Source: Syncephalastrum monosporum B8922 (lineage: Eukaryota > Mucoromycota > Mucoromycetes > Mucorales > Syncephalastraceae). From it: DNA of 64,000 nt. The notes under the pieces are model-generated. The model did not search any database and had not been told where the DNA came from. It was given only the letters and a program-made list of their open reading frames with translations. Positions 54,907 to 64,000 of the stretch are shown piece by piece. The position numbers and the translations under genes are program-made. The stretch covers positions 248,001-312,000 of the forward strand of contig JNEN01001262.1 of the NCBI GenBank assembly GCA_000697355.1, in the 5' to 3' direction. Each line of letters begins with the position of its first letter. The first letter of the stretch is position 1.

Positions 54907-56255
54907 TCAGGTTTTAGCCATCTTATTGCTAAGCATAAATGCTTGTATGCTCATCCGACGCAAGACGGGCTTCGACTTTTTTGTCGTCGTCGCTGTCATC
55001 GTATCATTACTCTTGTCCGCCTGACACTCTGATAGGGGCCGGCGACGTCGTTGTTGGCTCGGGTGCGCTCTTTTATCAGCAGCCGCTTCGTCACTTTGGG
55101 TCTTGTGCACAGTTCCACTCTTCACTAGCGCGGCTGGTGAGCGCTCCGACATTTGCTTTTTGCGATGAAAGAGCGTATCCAGTGCGTGTTGAGATTTGGA
55201 GCGCGAGACAACCGGCTCGTCATGTCTCTTGCGAGGCTGTTGTTTCTCGCGCTGGATGACAGGCCCTGTCGACTGTGTTGAATGGACTGTCAGCGGATGC
55301 TGACGTGGTTGGGGTGGCGGACTGCTATATTTAGGTGGTGGTGTGATGGTGGTCGCGTGCGACATGAAAGCAGAGAGAGGGGAGGACACTGGAAGATCTG
55401 GCGAGCTAGGACACGGTGGAGGCATCGACTGAGAACAAAGCATCGGCATATCCTGGATGCTGCTGGTAGATGACCTTCCTTCCTTGGAGTTCCTTCTCTG
55501 GTCGAGCTCATGAATCTCAAGATCGATTTCACGTATCACATCCTGTTGGGCATGTGTTGTTAGAAAGCATCATGTAGACGATCGTGTGTTTGTTTTTTTT
55601 TTTTTTTTTGCGCGTTTAGCCAAACATACCTCGACACTGCGTAGCAGCGATTGGCGTGCTACGGTCTGTTCTACCCAAAGACAGTCCGAGTCCATACGGC
55701 CGGTTTTGCGATAGATAGGTCTAATACCGTTATTGGGCTCACTGGCTGGACGCGTACGGTTATCGTCACTTGGATGTTGAAAGGAAACCAAGTCCACTTT
55801 GCATCTCTGGCATTGTTGCGTAAGTCGATAGATCTTTTCATTGGCGCGGTCCAAGTTTTCCACGTAGGTAACCATCATGGCGTCTAATTCTGTTCGAAGT
55901 TCGTGCTCGTGGGCTATACACAAGATGCACGTTTATATCCTTGAGTCATGCATCCGTGCTTTGATATTATATGCTGGGGTTGATACCTTTCAATAAATCG
56001 TAATCCTCTTCCCAGGCTTTGTTTGCGGCCCTGCATTGGCTGAGAGCATATTCCAGTTCCATGATTTGCGACTAACGTAGAATGTTGCAATGTTTGTCGA
56101 CTGCAGCTCTATTTTGTGATGTTATGTAATACCTCTCGCTCGGCTAAAATAGCCTGAAGGCCCTGTTCTCGTTGTGTCAATAAAGGCCGGACTGGAGCTA
56201 CGACGTGATGTGATGCTGAGCGAGATACGTGTTTAGTAGGTTCATATATCATCAT
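54907..56255 (-). CDS. Coiled-coil protein, Ser/Pro-rich C-terminal half
   Basis: About 370 residues in five exons, start ATG 56253-56255 (MMIYEPTKHVSRSASHH). Heptad helix segments: LTQREQGLQAILAERE, SQIMELEYALSQCRAANKAWEED, HEHELRTELDAMMVTYVENL with RANEKIYRLTQQCQRCK, and VIREIDLEIHELDQRR. A long Ser/Pro/Arg-rich tail follows, ending LRRMSIQAFMLSNKMAKT. A Cys-x-x-Cys pair occurs in QCQRCK. No enzyme motif or membrane span is visible. Its upstream neighbour on the same strand also encodes a coiled coil with many phosphosite-like motifs, so the two may be cytoskeletal or spindle-associated, but no homology is claimed. Stop TGA at 54907-54909. Confidence 0.62.
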
Positions 56256-56601
56256 GGCCAGAGTGGATCGGATAGAGAAAAAAAAAAGGAGGGATTAAAA
56301 TGAAAGTACAACAACTGAAGAAGCTGTCGATGATGGGATGTTTTTGTTTTGTTTGAATATAGAAATTGTGCTATTTTGAACTTTCATCGCAGTTTTGCTT
56401 GACAACTCCCTCAATTTTCCAATGCTATTCGAGCGCAGCGTGGTCGTAATCATTGTTGTTGTTTTTACGCTCTGTAACTCGACCACAGTTAATCTCATTT
56501 TCAGACCAGTGCAGGAGCGACTCAAGAATAGATAGGCACAAGTAATACATTAACGTTAAAAGGTATACAGGATGAAAATCGGATATTCATTCATTCAATG
56601 T
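56256..56601. other. Intergenic between two coiled-coil genes
   Basis: A 346-base stretch containing the promoter of the downstream coiled-coil gene. It is AT-rich and without other features. Confidence 0.55.
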
Positions 56602-57608
56602 TCAGGTGGTATTTGCTAGCTTCATGCCGAGATCGGCATCGTATTCACATATGTTTGTAATGATGGTGATGATGCGACCTGACAACTCGTCCAGTTTATC
56701 CTCATTCTCCTGATACGCGACTTGAGACACTTCCGCATACTCCTCCACCATCTTTCGGCTCTCGTCCGTGTCCGCCTCGAGGTTTGTCACTTTCTCCCTG
56801 AGACTGTCAAGATCGTCTTTAAGTTCCTTTTGACGCAAGGCCTCGTATCGACTTTGCTCTTCTTTGAGCTTTTCCTCTCGTTGCATCGTGATTTCCCGCT
56901 CGCGATCCAACTCGGCACGTTGCTTATTCCGTTTCTCGAACAATAGCCGGTATTTTGCTCGCCGTGCAATCTTCTTTTCGTGCGACAGTGCGAGCGAAGG
57001 TGATTTGGGCTGGTTATGCAGTTGTGATTGTGATTGTGATTGGTGCTGTTGTTGTTGTTGGGGTTGCGGTTGCTGCTGTTTTGAAGGCGCTGGTCTCAGA
57101 GGGTCGAGCGCCAGGACGCGCCTCTGAGAAGGCGTGGAGGGTTGTGTGGGTGTATCTCGAAAGACATCGTCACGCGGTCGTTCCGGAAAGACTGTTTTGG
57201 TTTGATACCGTGGCTCGGGCCTGCGTTCGTTTAAAGGACTGCGAACGGGTGTCTGGCGCTCGACCAGGGATTTGACAGATGCGTCCGAACCCTGAAATGG
57301 AGCGTGAGTTAGGGTTAAATTGGGATCTTTCTCGACAGTACCTTTCCCTCAGGCTCATTGAGCTATGAATCGTGCAAACAACGTGTGAGTCGTAAGTGGG
57401 AGGTGACATAGAAAGTGGAATGTACCTTTTTAGAGTTTGTTATCCCAGAAAGGGGAGAAGTGTTGGGCGAGTTCTCGCTGAAGGGGGAGATCCGTCGTAG
57501 AGATTTAGTCTACAAACAGAGGATCAGACAGAGTGTAACTAGCAAGTAGGCCTAATCGCATACAGGTGTCCTTGGCGGTGACTGGTGAACTGGCGATTCG
57601 TTTTCCAT
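56602..57608 (-). CDS. Coiled-coil protein rich in S/T-P sites
   Basis: About 260 residues in five exons, start ATG 57606-57608 (MENESPVHQSPPRTP). The N-terminal 150 residues carry at least ten Ser/Thr-Pro sites (ISPFSENSPNTSPLSG, RQTPVRSPLNERR, FRDTPTQPSTPSQRR), partly with basic residues following, as in Cdk substrates. A Gln/Pro-rich patch follows, then a long charged coiled coil (FEKRNKQRAELDRERE, EEKLKEEQSRYEAL, DSLREKVTNLEADTDES) and a short conserved-looking end SGRIITIITNICEYDADLGM. A 21-nt exon (57342-57362) encodes LNEPEGK. This layout (phosphorylated disordered arm plus coiled coil) is common in kinetochore and spindle-pole proteins, but I cannot assign a family. Stop TAA-type codon at 56602-56604. 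Confidence 0.6.
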
Positions 57609-59184
57609 GAATGACGGAGAAGAAAGTGAAGATTATGATAAAAGTCGCGCCGCGGTAGTGACTAGAAAATCAGCTGCCGCATACAACAAATAGAAAATGT
57701 CCGAATTTTTCTGGAAGAGGCATATCAAACACCTGATCTAATTCATAATGACAAGTATACGAGCTCCCAAACAAGATGACATATGCGAATAACTATGCAC
57801 AAAGTAGATACCAGCTACGTGCAGATGATATAGATACTCCTGACAGCTATACTCAACTTCTTCCTGCGCCCCAAGTGCTTTGGAAACATGGCTTTTAGGT
57901 TTCCGACTGCTTTCATGTTGTGAAAATAGCTGCGACAATAGTGCAGCAAAGTAAGTAGCAGGAACCCTCTGCAAAACCTCAGAAGTCATATATTGCGAGC
58001 TTATTGTACGGTGCGCTTATGTGTCCCACGATTCATAATGAGATTTCTCAAGCCCTGCAACCATTTTTAGTTGATATAACCGTAGCAGTAGCTCTTCTAG
58101 ACTACAGTATGTCGTATTTTTTTCATACACATGCTCTGTTCTTCACAACATCAAGTCATCCATAAGGTCAAAAACTTGCAAAGTCAGTGCATATCTACAT
58201 CCATGATCCCCGAAACCAAAAAACGATTTACTTCTGTGCTCTGGACAAATGTGCATCAAAATTTGCCCCCTCGAGGGCTAACAACGCTCTCTGGACAGAA
58301 AAAGGGTCATAACGCTTGATACTTTCGACATGGATCCAAGTGGTACCATTTCATCAACAGCGGTAAAATCTCCCAAAACTCAAATGATTGAGTAGCTTGC
58401 TTGGATAGGTTTTCCATCTAATCTTTCGAATTAAGACAGCTATATCATTGCACTTGTCTTTTGATCACTCTACTGATGCAAAGGATGATGCGGTGGGACA
58501 CGTTGCTGATATCAAGTGCCTAGCTGTGTACAATCAAAAGGCATACTAATTGCGACAAATACAGATAGAAGATATACTTCGTATGAGTGCCTTGGTTAAA
58601 GAATAATAACTTCGTGCAGCAGACGGTAGTTTCTTCGGGAGCTCAAATACCATTCATTTGGGCAGCACAGCATCGGGCAGTTCGGACGATAACGTTTTTC
58701 CCACGTTTGCATAGCGATATTATGGTACAGGCAAACTACGCTAGTCGCAACGAGAAAAAAGGTTGGCTGTCTTACAGAATGCGCACGCGTGTTTTTAAGG
58801 TACGGCGGCATGTTTTCCCGAGTCATAGAGATAGGGACGGCTGTCCTACTTAGTGATAGAGCTAGATATCCAAAGGCACCTAAATCACTTTGTAACTTTT
58901 GCGACAAAGCGTCTGTTTCTTCGGAGACTGTCTCATATTCACTCTAAGAATTAGTTTTCTTGCCTCATTCATATATGCCTTAGGGTCGGTTCCTGGACGT
59001 ATACTGGAGTAAATTCAGGTGAGAAGCTCATATCTCCATACGTGATACTTCTTTTGGTGATAGTCTATTAAATCACCCCCGCGTCATTAGTTCCGAAACT
59101 TTATTACGGACTCACCTGGCTTAAAAAGTTATCCCCTCTTGTAACGTTCACTGTAGAGCTCACTCCACTTTTTCTTATCGGACG
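57609..59184. other. Intergenic, about 1.6 kb
   Basis: AT-rich with only short frames. The 3' part is the 5-oxoprolinase promoter. No TATA box, repeat or RNA gene was recognised. Confidence 0.5.
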
Positions 59185-62100
59185 ATGCCAGGCAAGAACC
59201 AATTGACCATTTGCATCGATCGCGGTGGTACATTTACCGACTGCATTGGCTTTCTCGGCAAACCCGGGCAGCCCGATACCCAGGAGTTCGTCGTCAAGCT
59301 CTTGTCCGAAGACCCGGCCAACTATAAAGACGCTCCCACGGAGGGCATTCGTCGCATTGTCGAGATGGCCACCGGTCAGTCCATTCCTCGTCAGCAGCCC
59401 GTTCCGACGGACACAATTGGTAAGTATACGATGATAACGCCAAACGCGTAGCCCTTGACTTCATGCATGAATCATAGATAGCGTGCGCATGGGAACGACT
59501 GTCGCCACGAACGCCCTGCTCGAACGCAAAGGTGAACGCTGCGCTCTCTTGATTACAAAGGGCTTCAAGGATCTTTTGACTATTGGTAAGCCTGGCGTGT
59601 AATGGGGGAAAAAAAAGGGTCTGGCCTGACACTGCCCAAAAAGGTAACCAGTCGCGTCCGCGTATTTTTGATCTGTCCATCCAGAAGCCGGATGTGTTGC
59701 AGCAGTCAGTCGTCGAGGTCGACGAAAGGTAAATACTGAGTCTTGTACAAGGGCGACATATGTCCGTGACATTAATGATATATCTGTAGAGTGATTCTGC
59801 TCAACTCGGCTGCTTCCGTTGAACGTGAAGAGGAAAAGGAGGGTGAAGACATAAAGGAGGGTATTTCGGGCGAGTGGATCCGCATCCTGCGACGTCCAGG
59901 TAGGGCTCAAATGGAGAGTGGGAGAGGAAGAACAAAGGCGACTGACTATTTTTAAAAGACATGGATATCGTCAAAAAGCAGCTGCAGGGCCTGTATGACG
60001 ACGGCTACCGTAGTATCGCAGTGTGCCTGATGCACTCTTATACTTTCCCTGGTGAGTCTATCTACCGGTCCGTATGGTGCAACGTATTTATTAAACAAAC
60101 CAAACGTCTAGAACATGAAAACATGATCGGAAAGCTCGCCAAGTCGATCGGGTTTACGCATATCTCGCTCTCAAACAACGTCATGCCGATGGTCAAGATC
60201 GTTCCGCGTGGTACCTCCGCCACGGCAGATGCGTATCTCACGCCTTGCATTCAAAAGTACATTAAGGGTTTCGTAAGCGGCTTCGATGACGGCTTTGAAA
60301 AGGGTACCACAAAGCTCCAATTCATGCAGAGCGACGGTGGCCTCGTACCCGTCAGCAATTTTTCGGGCTTCAAAGCGATTCTTTCCGGTCCTGCCGGTGG
60401 TGTGGTTGGCTATAGTGCCACCTCCTTTGATGAAGGTCAGGATCCTGTCATTGGATTTGATATGGGTGGTACGAGCACAGGTAAGTAGCGCATGCGTAAA
60501 CATCCAAACACACACATACGACGCGGAGAACTCAGTATATCGGGTTAGATGTATCGCGCTTTGGTGGCCATTATGAGCATGTCTTCGAGACGACAACAGC
60601 CGGTGTAACGATTCAAGCACCTCAGCTGGACATCAACACTGTCGCTGCTGGCGGTGGTTCGATGTTATTCTTCAAGAATGGCATGTTTGTTGTTGGTCCC
60701 GAGAGCGCTGGCGCGCACCCAGGACCGGCATGTTACAGGCAAGTTAATCAGGCGTCTGTTATAGCAAATCTAAATAACGCGTTACCCTTTTATGTGCATA
60801 CAGAAAAGGCGGCCCTCTTGCTGTATCCGATGCTAACCTGTATTTGGGACGTCTGCTTCCTGATTACTTCCCGAAGATTTTTGGACCTTCAGAAGATCAG
60901 CCGCTCGACGTCGAAGTTGTGAAGCAAAAGTTTGCTGCGCTCGCCGACGAAATCAATGCGGCCAACCCGAATGAAGCCAAGTCAGTAGACGAAGTAGTCT
61001 ATGGCTTCATCAAGGTTGCCAATGAGACCATGTGCCGACCCATTCGTTCTCTAACGGAGGCAAAAGGTCACGATACGAGCCATCACACACTCGCCGTATT
61101 TGGTGGTGCTGGTGGGCAGCATGGTATGTCCTTATGAGTTAAAACATGTCATGAGCGACTAATGTTTTGTTCTCTTAGCATGCGGTATTGCACGAAATTT
61201 GGGGATTTCCAAAATTGTTTTGTATCGTCATAGCTCCATCCTGTCCGCCTTTGGTCTTGCGCTGGCCGATGTCGTGCACGAAACACAGGAGCCGAGTGCG
61301 GAAACTTTGGGCGCGGATGCGCTCCCGCGTCTGCGCGAACGTGTGGCTGCGCTTAAACAAGTCTGTCACGATGCGCTGAGCAACCAGCAGCAGGCCTTCT
61401 CGGAGATTGCTACCGAGGTGTTCCTGAATCTGCGCTACGAAGGCACCGACTGTGCCCTCATGACTCTCCAAGGCGACGACGAGAACGACTGGGACTTTGA
61501 AAGCAAGTTTGTCAAGCTTTATGAACACGAGTTCGGCTTTTCCTTCTCCGACCGGGCCATTATTGTGGATGACATTCGCGTCCGTGGCGTCGGCAAGATC
61601 CTAAGCGCGGAGGGACGGCGTCTGACTCCGACGGAAGAGCTCAAGCAGGCCGAGGTGCAAGAACCAGGCGCACCCGACAGTATCACTTCGGTGTATTTCG
61701 AATCTGGCCGCGATGACCAAGTACCTGTCTACCTGCTTCAGCATCTCAAGCCTGGCACGCGTGTCCCTGGCCCTGCTATCATCATTGATGCTACGGCTAC
61801 CGTGGTGGTGGAACCTCTGTGCACTGCCCAAATCACTTCGCAGCATATCACCATTACCGTTGGCAAGGGTGAAAAGAAAAAGGTCACTACTGAGCTCGAG
61901 CCAATCCAGTTGTCCATTTTCTCGCACCGCTTCATGAGCATTGCCGAGCAGATGGGTCGCAGCCTGCAAAAGACCGCCATCAGCACCAACATCAAGGAGC
62001 GCCTTGACTTTTCATGTGCACTGTTTGGCGCGGATGGCGGCTTGGTCGCCAACGCGCCACACATACCCGTTCATCTGGGTGCATTGAGCCACGCAGTGAC

Positions 62101-63933
62101 ATATCAGATGAACTACTACAAGGATGATATCAAGGAAGGCGATGTGATCATGACCAACCATCCCGCTGCCGGTGGATCACATCTACCCGATATCACCATC
62201 ATCACGCCTGTGTTCGATCATGGCAAGATTGTGTTCTTTGTCGCTTCCCGTGCGCATCACGCTGACATTGGCGGCTTGTCAGCTGGTAAGTCTCTCTCTT
62301 TATTTTTTCGCCCAGGGTGCATATCTGTGCAAGTGTAACCGTGTTCCTGCGTATCTTTACAGGTTCGATGCCCCCATTCTCTAAAGAGGTAAATTCATCG
62401 ATAGTGATTTTTTTTGTGTGCCTGAATACGGAGAGGTGGCATGACTCGGACAAAAAAAGAAAAAGGACATTGACATGTGTTGATGATTACTAGCTGTATC
62501 AAGAAGGCGCAGCTATCAAATCTTTCAAGATCGTCTCCGATGGCAAGTTCGACATGGACGGCGTCAAGGAGCATCTCTATGATATTCCCGGATCTTACCC
62601 CGGATGCTCTGGCACGCGTCTGTTGCGAGACAACATCTCTGACCTGAAGGCACAGATTGCAGCTAACCAAAAAGGCATCGGGCTCGTGAAAGCGCTCATT
62701 GAGGAGTACGGCCTGGACGTCGTGCAAGCGTACATGTTACACATTCGTCGAAACGCAGAGACAGCCGTGCGCCAGCTCTTGCTTGATATGTTCTCACAGC
62801 GCGGTGGCCAGGATCTGGTCGCACGCGATTTCATGGACGATGGTACGCCGATTGCTCTGCGCGTCAGGATCGATGGCAAGACGGGCAACGCCGTGTTTGA
62901 TTTCGAAGGCACGGGGCCCGAAGTCTACGGCAACACCAACACGCCTGAGAGTGTGTGCCACTCTGCGATTATTTACTGTGTACGCTGTCTGGTTGCGCAA
63001 GATATTCCTCTCAATTCAGGCTGTCTTGAGCCTATCGATATCATCATCCCTCGCAACTCAATTCTTAGTCCTTCCGAAACCTGCGCCGTTGTAGGCGGCA
63101 ACGTCCTTACCAGCCAGCGCATTGTTGATGTCGTCCTCAAAGCCTTTGGCGCTTGCGCAGCCAGCCAGGGCTGCTGTAACAATTTGACCTTTGGCAAGGA
63201 TGACAAGGATGCAAATGGAAAAGGCTGGGGCTACTATGAAACGATTGCAGGAGGTGAGCATGGGCGAATATGTCTGTATGTGTAATGTTATGTGTAACAT
63301 CCATGCTTTTACAGGCAGTGGGGCAGGCCCAGGCTGGCAAGGTCAGGACGGTGTGCACACGGTAAAGGATATCACACGCACCAAGATTAGACAATGAAAA
63401 GCTGACAAATATCTAGCATATGACCAATACACGTATCACGGATCCCGAGATCTTTGAGCGACGGTATCCCGTTCTATTGCACGAGTTCTCCATCCGCCAA
63501 GGCAAGTCCACTGGCGTGTTGTCTAACAAAGTACCACCCACTCATGTTGCTTTTTCTAGGCTCAGGTGGTCAGGGCATGTACCGCGGCGGCGACGGTGTG
63601 ATCCGTGATATTGAATTTTTGGAAGCCGGCGTTCAAGTGTCGATCCTGTCAGAACGTCGCGTGTTCCGGCCCTATGGACTTGAAGGCGGCGAAGACGGTG
63701 AAGCAGGCCTGAACTTGTGGATCCGGAAGCATGACCAAATAGCGCTAAACCTATCGGGAAAGAACTCGGTACCCTTTGGTAAAGGTGATCGTATCGTCAT
63801 CAATACGCCAGGTGGCGGAGGCTATGGATCTGCGCATAAACGACGCAAGATCAACGGAGACACCCGAGCAGAACAGCATCCCAAAGCCAGTGGTAGTTTG
63901 GCCGCTTACAAGGCGATGTCCGAAAGCGCATAA
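59185..63933 (+). CDS. OXP1: ATP-dependent 5-oxoprolinase
   Basis: About 1,290 residues in a dozen exons, close to the usual family length. Hydantoinase A half: [17 protein letters not shown] (ATP-binding strand), [52 protein letters not shown] and [12 protein letters not shown] (ATPase motif, split by an intron), ending with [13 protein letters not shown]. Hydantoinase B half: [63 protein letters not shown] and RHNR-less C-terminus with [12 protein letters not shown] and NTPGGGGYG. It hydrolyses 5-oxo-L-proline to glutamate with ATP in the gamma-glutamyl cycle. Every core motif expected is present, so the gene looks intact. Start ATG 59185, stop TAA 63931-63933. Confidence 0.95.
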
Positions 63934-64000
63934 AAGGCGGGGAAACACTAAACCCTATTGTCCATTATGGTATCTCTTCAAACGCAGCACATGCAACATG

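Noticed and set aside
57738..57989. Minus-strand 83-codon frame near 57.8 kb
   Set aside because: No supporting splice sites, composition or homology; considered chance.

Overview
The window is nuclear DNA of a filamentous fungus, most likely an early-diverging one (Mucoromycota type). The evidence is: many short (about 50-110 nt) GT-AG introns, a large Thr/Ser/Gln/Pro-rich low-complexity content, pyrimidine-rich tracts just upstream of start codons, and a gene set (GGA adaptor, TTLL12-like protein, CaMK, Scd6/LSM14, PUF, Derlin, HMG-CoA reductase, AP-1/Pap1-type bZIP, macrophage-activating-glycoprotein-like secreted protein) that is eukaryotic and fungal throughout. No rRNA, tRNA, CRISPR array, intact transposon or prokaryotic operon was seen. 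I cannot name the species. Gene models were assembled by hand from reading frames and splice signals, so internal exon borders are inferences except where stated.

Layout. 0-5 kb: a 5'-truncated TTLL12-like gene carrying an extra NAC-alpha-type UBA segment, followed 75 bp later by a GGA clathrin adaptor. 5.8-14.6 kb, all on the minus strand: glycerol-3-phosphate acyltransferase (Sct1/Gpt2 type), an LRR protein with STK11IP-like layout, ribosomal protein eS28, a FetB/UPF0014 (ALS3-like) membrane protein and a small 79-residue reading frame. 15-17.4 kb: a protein with a shortened NDK-like domain (plus) and a coiled-coil protein (minus). 17.4-19.4 kb is a gene-poor gap. 19.4-23.6 kb (plus): a tiny, very basic, cysteine-containing secreted peptide, a CaMK-type kinase and acetyl-CoA hydrolase Ach1. 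23.9-30.3 kb: a divergent pair of mRNA regulators, LSM14/Scd6 (minus) and a PUF protein that also has a CCCH finger (plus).

32-42.3 kb (plus): Derlin, a probably myristoylated SAM-dependent methyltransferase, a globin with a long inter-helix insert, an AP-1/Pap1-like redox bZIP factor, a proline-rich disordered protein and a secreted MAG-like glycoprotein with an SDA-repeat tail. 42.5-49.9 kb (minus): HMG-CoA reductase and a REXO1-like RNA exonuclease. The exonuclease shares a 43-bp head-to-head start region with a TAPT1-family gene (plus). 52.7-57.6 kb (minus): an MIT-domain protein and two coiled-coil proteins, one dense in S/T-P sites. 59.2-63.9 kb (plus): ATP-dependent 5-oxoprolinase.

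Most genes are ordinary housekeeping genes and I see no physical gene cluster for one pathway. The parts most likely to be new are the UBA insert in the TTLL12-like protein, the NDK-derived pseudo-domain, the basic secreted peptide, the globin insert and the PUF-CCCH combination. Loose functional neighbourhoods exist: Scd6 next to PUF, and globin next to the oxidative-stress bZIP.
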